A DNA stretch of 64,000 nucleotides, taken from Chlorophyllum brunneum. Taxonomy: Eukaryota; Basidiomycota; Agaricomycetes; Agaricales; Agaricaceae. Made by a program: the position numbers and the translations under genes. Shown piece by piece: positions 43,582 to 54,586 of this stretch. Every line of letters starts with the position of its first letter. The first letter of the stretch is position 1. The notes beneath the pieces were generated by a model. It had not been told where the DNA came from. It saw only the letters and a list, made by a program, of their open reading frames with translations, and ran no database searches. The stretch lies in NCBI GenBank assembly GCA_963576785.1, contig OY756142.1, forward strand, positions 3,162,001 to 3,226,000, in the 5' to 3' direction.

Positions 43582-45411
43582 ATGTACTCCTACTTAAAGT
43601 CCAGGCTGCATGGACAATCCGAGGCAACACTCAGCTACGACAGTAGACTCATCCCTTCACAGCCTCTTGGAAAACCTCAAGTCAACAAAACAAAATTTAT
43701 CTACCTTGCGCTGGCATTCGCTCTACTCGAAGCAGGCTTCGTCATGCTTGCTTGTATCTGCCTGATCAAACCCATTCCGATCAACCCACCATCCTACATC
43801 TCGACCTCAGAAGCCAAGGCCGTCACAACACTTGTTGCAGTGGTCTGGCATGCCTTTGCTGCCTTTCCAATCAGAGATATCATTTCCTTGGTTTTCAGCG
43901 CAGAGTGCATGGCCCAACACTGTCGCACCAGTCGTCTTGAACCCGAGGATACCGATCGTGTATCTTGCATCACCACGGGACTGCTGGCTCACACACAGTT
44001 CTTTCTGACGAAACTACCCACCCCTCCATACCGACTTGCGTTCGCCTTGATCATATTAATTATGATACTTGGTCCAGTCGGTTCTAGTGTCATTGTCTTA
44101 GGTGACTCGGGATCAACCCACCACCAGGATATGCCAATTGCGAACCTGACAATGACAGAGTCATTCGCCTTCTTTCCCCAGCGGCTTTGTTCCAGCCGAA
44201 CACAGAGAATACTTGAGATGGAAATCCTAGATGACGTGCCTTTTGGATATGAAACAGATAACGACAAGATGCTCGTCCCATGGCCTCAGCCTGATACCAA
44301 AAGTGGTCAGGGAGCCATCACCTATGAAACGGACATAGTGAAATATGATTACAACTGCCAATGGTCCGAATTCACACTGTTTCTAGAATCACAGCGAGTT
44401 TGGTCTGTGCGACTTGCTAATAATTCCGAATGGTCCCCATGGGCGGGAAATAGCGGGAATGACCTATATTTCAGTGTGTTTGAATTTTTAAATTGTATAT
44501 GCCAAGCTCAAGGTGCTCGCTTATAGTCTCAATACTACCTCTTGTTGAGGGTTCGGAAGCAGCCACCCCGCTGGGTGAGCCCGATAAACACCCTAATCCG
44601 TCATCCGCCTTTGCCTTTACTACTAGTAGTGATGATGACACTTTCGACCTTCCAAGTACCAACACTACAGTTTCCGCCCCCGACATGGCACTTGACTGGG
44701 ATCCCCGGAGGCTGCGAACCAGCGTCTTGTTTTGCGAAACGCAGTACACGACTCACCGAGCCCGAGTGACTCTGTCAGGTGGTCGGCTCAATGCCACCAT
44801 TCTTCAATCCTTGCCACTCATTGGCAATTTTCCGGAACTCGCAACAAATGCAGTAATTAGCCAAGGCCTTCTATATTCCCTAGCGCCAGAACCAGACGCC
44901 AATCCCAACATGGGTCCTATTGCAACACGTGCCTTCCTGGAACCCAGAGAGCCAAATAGCACTGAACTGCGCAAATTGTTACCACTGTCCGACATTAACC
45001 AAAACATGAACGATGTCCTCAAGAAGGCCGCCAAAGGATATCTCAATGGCTACAAGTGCAAGGGCAATGTTGAGGCGCTATTATCACCCGAATATACCCA
45101 CATCAATCAGACTGTCACAGTTCAATACCAACAGAATTCGTTGGTATCCAGCAGGCCATTCTTGGTTTCTCTGGTTGTCCTCTATGCCATAACGGTCCTT
45201 GTGTTGGGTGTTTTGTTGATGATCGTGGATGTTGAACGCATGAGACTGTTCAATTTGAGGACACTAGAAAATATTTATGGAGGTGAGACGATTTGTGTTG
45301 TCCTCATGAGTGTATTATTTCTGATCTCTTCCTTGTCCAGAGTGTCAGACAACCACGGCAGAAAAACGATCGTTCGACAGTGTAGAGTCCGATTCCTCCG
45401 TGTCGGTATGA
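43582..45411 (+). CDS. Multi-pass membrane protein with large glycosylatable loop, unknown function
   Basis: Exons 43582-44473, 44527-45282 and 45341-45411 (introns 53 and 58 nt, phase 1 both) encode 572 aa. Predicted membrane helices lie at about residues 39-62, 81-106, 151-174 and 508-531. Between the third and fourth is a loop of about 330 residues with several N-x-S/T sequons (NLT, NNS, NTT, NAT, NQT), so it probably faces the outside or a lumen. The short C-terminus after splicing is Ser/Asp/Glu-rich (SFDSVESDSSVSV). Without the second intron the frame would continue into a basic tail, which looks less natural. The layout resembles uncharacterised membrane proteins of mushroom fungi; no transporter or enzyme motif is seen. 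Single copy in this window. Confidence 0.75.
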
Positions 45412-45624
45412 TACCAATCGCTCGAGGTTTTTCCGATAGAAAATTTCGTAATGTAATATTATAATTCCTCCGTCAAAAAGACGAACGTAGCTCAGAGCTG
45501 AGCGCTGTTATCGTGGTTCTGCAACCAAGTCCGATGAGCTAGGTCAGTTGTGCTTCCAAATGGGGTTTCCGCAATCAACAAATATCAACATATCCAACAA
45601 TCTAATCTAACCCTCCCTCGCAAA

Positions 45625-46215
45625 ATGACAAACAGCACGCAGCCATCCAATTCAGCACCACCTCAACCTCAGCCCCATATCATACTCTTCGCACGTGGAG
45701 TAGTAGCTCGCCTTGCGGTATGGTCAACACTCCGTATCGCAGTCCAAGAAAATTGGGGCGGACCGGATGCTAAACAAAAACCTACCTGGATAGCATCCAC
45801 AATCGTCGACAGCTTTGAAGAAGAATCAGAACAACCAGATGAACAGTACATAGAGGAAATGCTTTTACAGATCATGGCAGACGAGTTTGAGGCGATGTTG
45901 GAGGATGATAGTGCTGCGAGTGTCGCAAAGGATATCGTGAGGATGTGGTTGGAGGTGAAGGACGGGAAGGAAGATACGGTGAGGAAGTATGAAGAGCTCG
46001 CAGAGAAGATCAAGGGGAAGAAAATTGAAGTGGAAGAAACCGTAGAAAGCGATGATGATGGGGATTGGGAGGATGAAGGGGATGGAGAAGATTATACGGA
46101 AGACGACGACGAAGCGCCCCAATTAATTGAGCATAATGCGACCCTGAGGAGTGAACCAGAGGTAGACGGAGATGGGTTCACCTTGGTGAAAGGAAAAGGA
46201 AAAGGACGACGGTAG
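45625..46215 (+). CDS. TSR2: Pre-rRNA-processing protein TSR2
   Basis: A single-exon gene of 196 aa. The start ATG at 45625 is chosen because the conserved domain begins soon after; the frame is open upstream to 45550, but that text is not family-like. The WGG motif (ENWGG, residues 42-46) within RLAVWSTLRIAVQENWGG, the helix YIEEMLLQIMADEF and the acidic stretch followed by DGDGFTLV near the C-terminus are diagnostic of the TSR2 family. In yeast, Tsr2 is a nuclear escort chaperone for ribosomal protein eS26 and is needed for 20S pre-rRNA processing. It is flanked by the membrane protein gene upstream and HAP5 (opposite strand) downstream. No lesions are visible. Confidence 0.93.
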   Translation: MTNSTQPSNSAPPQPQPHIILFARGVVARLAVWSTLRIAVQENWGGPDAKQKPTWIASTIVDSFEEESEQPDEQYIEEMLLQIMADEFEAMLEDDSAASVAKDIVRMWLEVKDGKEDTVRKYEELAEKIKGKKIEVEETVESDDDGDWEDEGDGEDYTEDDDEAPQLIEHNATLRSEPEVDGDGFTLVKGKGKGRR

Positions 46216-46784
46216 CCTCGGGTCGAATCATGGAGTTCTGCCCTCTCATACCCTCGCTTTGATATATTTGTCGGGTTATAACGGTGTGGTTGCCTGCACA
46301 TCACCTCACCATCACGCTCGCAAATGATAAAATACAGTGGATATATCACTGTAAAACATACAATTCGATGTGTGATATACAGCTCACAGATCCCCTCTTT
46401 TACCTTTATAAAACCAATCCATCATGGAGCCAGTAAACCCCTCCGGCAAATGATGGTCGAAAAGACCAACAGCAAAGCAAGTGCGAAGTGTCCAGGATCC
46501 CAGTAGAACAGATGGAGCCAGTCCATCAAATGAGGGATAGAAGAGACATAATAGGACGGAAATGAGGGACAAACGCTCCTCGCGAAGCGGACGTGGGATA
46601 TACACGTCGTACGACAGAGAATCATGACAAAGAAGGTCGCTCAGGCTGATTCGAATTTCCCAGGAGAGACTCGAGCTACACGTAGGGAGTTTCGTACCAC
46701 CGAAGATTCATGATATGTCATAAATTCCAACTCACCTGGTCCAACACCTCACTACCTCCACTCGTCGAGTCTAATGGAATCGAA
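46216..46784. other. Convergent intergenic region between TSR2 and HAP5
   Basis: Both genes point into this 570-bp stretch. Short frames on both strands have no recognisable motif. No separate gene is called; it presumably holds the two 3' UTRs. Confidence 0.5.
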
Positions 46785-47510
46785 CTAGGCTGTGTATTGC
46801 TCATCCCGGGAGTCGAGCCCTGTAGCCGTGTATAAGTCTGGGAACTTACGATGGAAGAAGTCGACGTTTACGGGATCCCTCTTCGTCGCGACAGGTGCAG
46901 GAGCAGCCTTCTTCCCCCCCGGGCCATTCGCACTCGCCACCACTCCTGGAAACGGCATCTCGTCCCGCGGTACGATATCAATGAGAAAGTCAAACTGGTC
47001 AGATTTGCTGAGCGCTTTTGCGATGTCAGACCGTGACAGCGTTCGTCGCTTGTTGGAGTCGGCAATGACGAATGCTCTAGCTGTTATCTCCGCAATAAAT
47101 ACTAATTTCTCATTAGTCCGGTGAACAAGTACCCGTCGGAAGCGTGAACGTACTTTCGCAAGCTTTGCAGAATAAGATTGGAGCTGTAGATGGAGAACAT
47201 AACAGATCAAGATATCATTGTCAGGGCAGAGTAAGCCGAGCCGAGAAGGCAGCATAGCGCACCGTCAGCAGCTATCATCTAATCAAACCCTTCTTTAGTT
47301 GGAACTGCTCCTCAAGCCAACCAATCATGTTCGTACCTTTACATCAGGATCACTCTTCATGACCTTTTTGATTCGTGCTAATGGCAATGGAGGGTGCCGG
47401 TAGTCTGGTGTCTCCAGCTCTGCAGCATTGATTTGCCGCTGCCAGAACGACCGTAGAAAGTCGTTCAAAGGCTCTCCAGGCTGCACGTACGGCTGTTGTT
47501 GCGGTGCCAT
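46785..47510 (-). CDS. HAP5: CCAAT-binding factor subunit HAP5 (NF-YC)
   Basis: Complement exons 47337-47510, 47263-47278, 47154-47183 and 46785-47101 join in frame to give 178 aa. Residues 42-121 form the histone fold: [17 protein letters not shown], then [40 protein letters not shown] and FDFLIDIVP. This is characteristic of NF-YC/HAP5, which pairs with HAP3 (NF-YB) and binds CCAAT boxes together with HAP2. The reading needs two micro-exons of 16 and 30 nt, which restore exactly the conserved [14 protein letters not shown] text. A further 30-nt GT-AG stretch near 46818-46847 is in frame and left unspliced. It is single copy here and no lesions are visible. Confidence 0.93.
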
Positions 47511-47730
47511 AATGATGGTTTAATCTAGAATTACAAACAACCCTCGTTTTTGCGTATCGTGTCTGCTGACTAAGCACAGCCTCACCCACGGCTTGTTGGT
47601 CAACTACAAGTACAAAGGTGCGGATTGTATGGACAATAAAGATAGTGCTGGCGCTGATGGGTGAAAATAGGGTATGACAGCGATATGGTCCGGTATCACG
47701 GCGATACAGGCCTTTTTGATAAGTATTCTC

Positions 47731-48645
47731 TCATAGATTATGCTCCGCAACGTGTCGCATGATGATGAAGGAAGCCACAATCTCTGTTGGGCAAGGGAAC
47801 ACGTCAGTGCATGCCTAGACATAGTTCCTGGACCGAGCCCGAAGTACGAGAACCGGCACTCGACTGGGGGTCGACCCAGAAAGGAGAAGGAGATAAGCAT
47901 CGACTCACCTAAGGCTAAATGCGCGAAAGGCTCGTACATCGTCAACGTGTTTCCAGTGACGTTGAAGGTTTTAACGTTGGGTGGTTTGAGGTCATAGTGC
48001 GCTACGAGATAGTTTTCGTTCGTCGTACACTGTCAAATGCCATCACGGGGGGGGGGGGGGGGGGAACAAACACATCCATCAGCACTTGGTCTTCGTGGCC
48101 CTCGGCCAACAGAGTCACAAGGCCCGAAAATGAAACTTATGCTCACCGACCACTGTTGTCCGCCGACGGTGTGATAGCTCCATTTATACTCCCTTCCATC
48201 TGAACCCACGAACTTTCTCACCAGCGAACTGACGCGTACATACCGGAACAGAATCAGAAACCCAACGAAAAAGAAAACGTAAGTATACAGAAGACTTCTT
48301 CCTTCGCATAGTCACTCACGTTCCAAATAAGGATGTTTTGCGCAAATATCGCGCCATGGGTATAGTTGTTGTATGGAAAGGACTCTTCCCCACAAATGTC
48401 AAGTTCCCAAGTGATTCGTCTGGGAGGAACTCGAGCACGACTGAGGGTTCGCGGTTTAGCGGTAGTGAGCTTCGGTGTCGAGATGCGCGTATAGGCATCT
48501 CGTAGATGTAAGTTGTTGGTCGGCCAGGGTGTCGTGTTACGTGGAAGAACATCCGGTCGTAGATGTCATCAAAGTCGGAGTGGGTGTTCGACCCTGTACG
48601 GTCCTCGAAGGAATAAGGTAGTGGGTGTGATTTTGAGAAGTTCAT
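47731..48645 (-). CDS. DUF6593-like protein
   Basis: Complement exons 48320-48645, 48147-48228, 47909-48029 and 47731-47783 join in frame to 193 aa. The text (VRKFVGSDGREYKWSYH, NYLVAHYDLKPP, LTIYEP-like LTMYEPF, then EIVASFIIMRH close to the C-terminus) follows the layout of basidiomycete DUF6593 proteins, small beta-rich proteins of unknown function that often end in an 'IVASF..ME' segment. There is no signal peptide. The start at 48645 is chosen because the upstream open frame is not family-like. Intron 2 (48030-48146) contains an 18-base C tract on the coding strand just before its acceptor. Confidence 0.78.
48047..48064 (+). repeat. G18 homopolymer
   Basis: Eighteen consecutive G on the plus strand, hence C18 on the coding strand of the DUF6593-like gene. 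It lies inside intron 2, 15 nt before the AG acceptor at 48030-48031. The length may be unreliable in the assembly. Confidence 0.9.
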
Positions 48646-48699
48646 TGTGGTAGTGGTGCTATTGACCCAGAGTGTTGAAGTGTGTTGAAGTGGGCGCAA

Positions 48700-48780
48700 G
48701 AGTGGAGGGACGTGGAGATTCGCGAACGAGAGTGGAGGAGGGACGTGTATAGGGGGAGGGACTTGTATACACGTCCCACT
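48700..48780. promoter_or_regulatory. Cluster of GGGACGTG-like motifs upstream of the DUF6593-like gene
   Basis: Three near-identical boxes lie within 75 bp: GGGACGTGG at 48707-48715, GGGACGTGTATA at 48740-48751, and the imperfect palindrome GGGACTTGTATACACGTCCC at 48758-48777. They lie 60-130 nt upstream of the start codon. A binding site for a dimeric regulator is a reasonable inference. Confidence 0.4.
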
Positions 48781-51264
48781 CCAAAGACTTCTTATATCCC
48801 GCTCAGCAAATAATGAGCACCTGGACTCAGGCTCACCAAACCGAATACGGTACAAGACCCGCAGTACAAGAAGCCAGAGCCTCGCATACAATTTTGCATC
48901 ATCGTGCAGGATCATCATATAACCACTCTTTCGAGAAGCAGCACAGGAGCCGGCCATGAGATCCCAGTGATAGATGCACTTGACCGATACGGTACTCCAC
49001 AGTTTGGGTAATATTATTCACGCCCAGGCATTGAGATATTACGGCAACGCACCACTTTGGGAAGACAATCAGACAGACCAGAATCATCCCAAAACAGCTC
49101 GAGAACGCCACGGAAGTGAACAGGTGGAATTTTATCTGGGTCTGAGTTTGCGCAGAGAACGGGACTCGGGTTTGGGAGCAGCCAGGAAGAAGTTCTCGAA
49201 CGCTCTTGCTCTACTGCGATAAGCACCGGATGGAGCGTCAGCGCTTCAGCTCTCGTGACAGGATTAGTAGCTAGCCATTTCTCATTGAATCAAATTAGAG
49301 GTCAGCGATAAACACGCTCCAATATTGAACAGCCTTGGTCAGCGCGGATCTGATAAAACACGACCTATCCGGAAACTCAAACACCTTTTTGCGCATGTTG
49401 TACTAATACATCATCACTCAGCGCTCAGTTATAACAGCATGCCGCGGGCGGCGTTGAGAGGTAAAACAAGAAGTGGGAAAGGTCATATTGTTGGATTCTA
49501 TAACAGCAATATGATTTTCACCTGGACCTTCACAGAACCGAAGCACCCTACGAAACAGGAAGCTGCGTAAGCGAACCCAAAACAATCAGTTACAGCACAT
49601 AAGCACCTATACATCGCCTCACGTTCCCGACACTATTCATTCGGATTCATTACTATCATCATCAAGCGTCAAACGAGGATCCGTTAGTCCAACCGCTCAG
49701 CCAACTACGGAGGCGTTTGTTCAGGGTCGAACGTGAGTAATAGCAATTCCCCCAAGTTGTAGATTAACCCAATTCGTCGATGGGCCGATGACAGTCGTTT
49801 CGAGAACACTACTGGACGAATATGGACTCTGACTGTAGCACCTTATGACTTGTGTTTGATTGACACGACCACGGCCGCATGACGACAAAATTTACCCACC
49901 ATAGCGATCTTCGGAAGGCACAGTTTCTGGTCTAATTAATAGACCACGCAGCATGGTTTAGTCTCCAGGGATGTCAGTATGTTGGAGTATTATCGTTCTC
50001 GTCAGCTATAAATGTCAGCAGTATGTCAAATGTATGTCTCTTGTCGAGTATTAGTTACTAAACTTTTGTTACTCAGGTGTTCTGCAAGGAAGTACCTGCT
50101 CGGACCTCTTACTCAGCCTCGAGCTTCGCGGCTTCGTATTCTCCCGAGCCCTTGGCATCGGCGTCTGACCCACATCAGACAAGGACAAAATTAACACTTA
50201 AGAGCTGTTGTGCCTTCTGCTGCCAAGCTTTTCTCCCGTGCCTGAAGACAGGTGCACTGACATGATCCTCGTACGGACACATGGTCACAGTACCCCGCCA
50301 ATAACGGTGGAATATTGATGCTTGGGACCTTAGGTCTTGAGACTTCGTTGGACCGTGCCAGTCATGTAGTGCGCCAAAGTTCCAGAAATGGTTCTAGTTG
50401 CGTTCTATGGAACATTGGGCCCGTCAGGGAAACCGATTAGGACTGCGGGGAGTGTACCCGCACAGTCTTTGATCAAAAGAGGACTCGGCTCCATGAGTAT
50501 GTGTCGTCGATGATTATTCGGTAGAGCCTGGCGGCGGACTCGAGTATCTCAGCCGATGGGACGATTCCACGAGTTTGAAAAAATCGTGTAACAACAATGG
50601 AACAAGAACATTCTTCGTTAGGGGATGCAGGTCGTGACATTCATGCCAGTGGTCTTTCATCTCGGAGGCAAAAGCGTACAGACCCTGATACATGAAGCCC
50701 GCGGTAATATTCCAATAACTCCCAGGAATTGATGAATTGGGGTGAGGTATCACGTCTTTGTCACCAAGTCGAAAGACTAATAGCAAAGATTCACTGAGAT
50801 GAGAGCGCACCACTCGGAATGGCAATTTCTAAAGTGCCTGTGAGAGATTGTGAAGGGAATAAGCCTGTGATTGTGCCCATATGTCAAAAAGATCGGCACC
50901 GACTGTTGAGAGCACGAAACAGAACTGGCGGATTCATTTAATGACGAGCATATGACCAGCCACAGACCTCTAAACGACGTCAGAGCTCACGTCAAGACTC
51001 TACGTTCATCATGTGGCGCTGGAGCATCAGATAACTAGAGTCTAAACTGACATTCTCAAGAATGGTAACTTTCATAGATGGCCCCTGATAACAGTGTATT
51101 GAACTCCAATGCACAACATGAATGGGCTTCTCTGGATTAGAAGACATATCGCTGTTTGGAGTCCCAACTCGAACAAGCTCAAGGCTTCCTGGATATATAT
51201 GAATGAGTACCCATGTTCGATGTGGATTTGAATCCGCTCGGCGGAGCTAGCGGGCTTTATCTTT
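48781..51264. other. Long intergenic region, nothing recognised
   Basis: About 2.5 kb. Open frames at 49325-49570, 50012-50265 and 50514-50825 (minus, 103 codons) have no motif that I recognise and no convincing splice structure. No duplicated family member is found here. From about 51265 the inverted-repeat arm begins. Confidence 0.4.
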
Positions 51265-51542
51265 CATACCTCACTTATGAACTTCTTTGGGTTTCCACCT
51301 GCTATAGTGGCCACTGAATGAATGTCGGTGCACCTCCCAAGCTACAACTAGGGTATCCTGGGCGCCATATTTTCTGGTGTATTGCTTTGAGCCAAGGACG
51401 TCAGAAATGTGAGGCTGTGTCACATTTATTGATGCCATCAATTATATCAACCGACAACGATTTTCGTTTGCGACTTCAATATTCCGAGGTAAGTATTCCG
51501 CTGCTATGTGCACAATTGAGGCCTCATTTCTCAAGGAATCCT
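51265..51542. other. 5' flank of C3, inverted copy of 6300-6605
   Basis: The segment around CACTTATGAACTTCTTTGGG and ATAGTGGCCACTGAATGAATGTCGG matches the reverse complement of 6490-6605. The frame is open from 51318, and an upstream exon (MPSIISTDNDFRLRLQYSE followed by GTAAGT at 51490) could exist, but the conserved start is taken at 51543. Confidence 0.55.
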
Positions 51543-53908
51543 ATGATAAGTGCTATAGCAGCCCGTAAGGCAGCTAAGGCCGCTCAGCAACAACAACAAG
51601 AGATCGCAACACCCAGCCCTCCGCCACAACCTCCTATCCAATCTCCCAAACGGAAACATTCCTCTCGGCGTACAAAACCAGCTTCGAAGAAACAAAAACG
51701 TGGCGCCAAGCAGGACGCATCGCCCCAACCCGAGCCAGATGCGTTCAGATCCCAAGACGCCGTGATTGTCATCGAGTCCGACGACAGTGAAGAGGGCGAA
51801 CCTGCCTCTCAGCTTTCCCCGGACGACTCAGACATTGAAATGCTTACTACCCCTCCACCACGACCAGGGAAGCGTGCATGGTCCCCTAGCATGCCCCTTG
51901 TTGATTCGTCGTCCGAGGAGGAAGCACCAATGGACATGTCCGACTTGATTGACGTACCTGTGCGATTTTCTCGCCTGCCACAAGCAAAGGTTGGCGCAAC
52001 ATTATCAACATTTACACCGGTCCTCGGACAGAACATGTACCACTTGTCGGACGTCGATATCAGGAGTACGGGCTTGGCGGAAGCGAGAGGGACCATCGTG
52101 ATTCTGGAGCAAGGGGAGACAGCTTGCATCCTTGGAACGTGTAGACTCACACTCTTGAAGGGCTCTGTTGTGGTAAATGGCGTTTCTTTGCTTCCGTCGA
52201 CGGTTTCGTACAACATATTCGCTCCTCGGTCGTCACCTCTTCCCATAATCGAGGGTCGTGTCGGGGGTAAGAGTGCAATCGATGTCTCAGCACTACCCTT
52301 TCCGCTTCATCATCATATGCAATCACGGTCAGCGGTGGTGCTACTGCAGGAATTGCGAACAGGCGTAGAAGGCCTTGGTCGGATATGCTGGATCTTCGAG
52401 GGCGTGTATGAACGGTCAGGTTGGGCGGGTGATTCAGTGTCATCGCCGTTTCAAATACCCGGCCTCTACCTGGTATGTGAACAATCATCTCTTCGTTCTC
52501 TGCCCATCTGACGCGTCATCAGGTCAGAAAGCAAACTCGCGACATTACTCCTTTTACCCTTCCGTCAACATGGTCCGAGGCACTGTCAAACCTCCCGACC
52601 CCTTCTCAATCTTCCTCACAAACCAACCCAACGTTTCTGGTCAAAGGACAGAAGAAATGTGGAAAATCAACGTTTGCGCGGACACTCCTCAACACCCTCC
52701 TTTCTCGCTATTCACGTGTTGCTTACCTCGAATGTGATTTAGGCCAGTCGGAGTTCACACCCGGCGGATTACTTGCACTGAGTGTCATTTCGAAACCTGT
52801 GTTCGGGCCACCGTATACGCATCCTGCTATCCCATTCAGAGCGCACTTTGTTGGTGCGACGACCCCGAAGGCGTCGCCAGCGGCCTATCTGGAAGGGGTG
52901 AGGGACTTGGTCGAGGTTTGGAAGGTTGATGTGGCCTACGTGCTCGCTGGCGATGAGGAGGGCGCCGATAGAAGGATCACTGATACGGTCCCCCTTGTTG
53001 TGAACACAATGGGCTGGACCAAGGGTCTGGGTGCGGATTTGATGCAGAAAATCGAGGAAATGGTCGAGCCTAGTGAAGTATTTGAATTCAAAAATGACGA
53101 ACCAAGCTTTTCCTACCCCACCGTACATGCGTTCCCGGACACTTACAAGATCAACAGTAATGTGGGAAACACGCATGTACTCGAGCCGGTCCCAGTTTCG
53201 ACACTGTCCACTAATTATACACCTGCGGATCACCGGACGATTTCGATCTTGTCCTACTTCCACGCCGTCTTCCCACCCATACAAAAAGAAGGCTCCCACT
53301 CCTCGAACGGCCTCCAGAGTTACGAACAGCTGACTGCCCAGTTGTGGGATACCGATCTCCCTCTTTGCGCAATCCCACCCTACGAAGTCGACGTCAGAGT
53401 TGCATTCGATCAAGTCATCCTTACGGGTGCAGGTAGTGAGGACGTCGTACCGGAGGAAATTGGACGAGTTTTAAATGGGGCACTCGTTGGATTCGTGCGC
53501 TCAGATCACCAGCACTTCATACCCACTGACAGTGCTGGAATGGAAAACGCGAACTCAACCCCTCTTCCCTACACGCAATCGCACCCTCCACCACCTCCTT
53601 CAGAATCATCCTGTATCGGTCTCGGCCTCATCCGCGGTATCTCTATCACATCCTCTCCACCCTCTGCAGTTCTACACATACTCACACCCATCCCGCCTTC
53701 CCTTTTTACCGGTGCTCGGATACTAGTGAAAGGCGAGATGGAGTTACCAGTATGGGGTATGCTTGATTTTCGAGATGCGGATGGTGGAGTGGCTGGTGTT
53801 GAGAAGGGTAAAGTGCCGTATTTGCAGTGGGGGAGAATGCCGGAGGGTGTGATTGGTGGGGAGAAGAGGAGGGTTAGGAGGAATTTGATGAGGAGGGGAC
53901 AGGTTTAG
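51543..53908 (+). CDS. GRC3: Polynucleotide 5'-hydroxyl-kinase GRC3, copy C3 (intact)
   Basis: Exons 51543-52472 and 52523-53908 (50-nt intron, phase 0) encode 771 aa. Residues 1-130 are low-complexity: a basic KRKHSSRRTK stretch, then an acidic Ser-rich part, probably nuclear localisation and disordered. The kinase domain holds a Walker A motif GQKKCGKST at 352-360, then [33 protein letters not shown] and VVNTMGWTKGLGADL. The C-terminal domain continues to LRGISIT-like text and a basic RRVRRNLMRRGQV end. GRC3 phosphorylates RNA 5' ends and, with the Las1 nuclease, processes ITS2 of pre-rRNA in the nucleolus. It is somewhat longer than the 632-aa yeast protein. All motifs that are broken in C1 and C2 are intact here, so C3 is likely the functional gene of this locus. 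Confidence 0.92.
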
Positions 53909-54586
53909 GGCTGTTGGTGTTGATGAAGTCGTCAATGGCTGCTGAGGTTGATGCTAGCACAATCCAAAACTCAAATTAGAATGTTGTTCATTCACGGTAC
54001 GAGCTCGGTGTGGAAATAGGAGATCTTATTAAACAGGTAACTTGTCCATACACCATGGATCAGAACTGGACTATCTCCTCTCAAATTTTGAAACCGGGGA
54101 AGGGAATTGGAATGACGCATGGTGTGGTGTAGAAGTAAGAGTGAATTGGAACCTTCGAGGTCCACCAATACACTCTCGGAAACGCTCTCCCTTCCAACCG
54201 TCCATGTCGTAAAGCTAAATTAGAATGCAACACCACGTGAGGCATAAAGTTGTCTGAGCCTCAACCACTCATCGAACATGGGAGAAAGCGGGCTAAAGAG
54301 TTCGGAACCATCATCAGGCGACCTCTGTTGACTAAATGGCAGAATTTTGGTAAACGCACAACAGTCGCTCCCACTCATGTGCATGAATGTTGAGCCCGAG
54401 AACTTAAATAACAATAACAGAGGCCTACTTTCCCACTGAGGATCGGATCAGTCGACTGCTTGGGAATTGGTCACAGGCCAGTGGACGTATCACAGACCTG
54501 GGATACCTGAGATTGAGGCGACTTTCCTGTGGACCCTCGGGTGCAGGTCTATGGGTGGGCTAGCCATTTCACCTTCTCTTTTCGGG
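53909..54586. other. C3-B5 spacer
   Basis: Corresponds in reverse to the spacer at 39359-40021 and lacks the insertion found at 2480-4110. Contains the B promoter text, but with the TATA-like box changed. No gene is called. Confidence 0.5.

Noticed and set aside
50514..50825. 103-codon minus-strand frame (LLLVFRLGDKDVIPHPNSS)
   Set aside because: No homologous copy, domain or splice structure is apparent; kept as intergenic.
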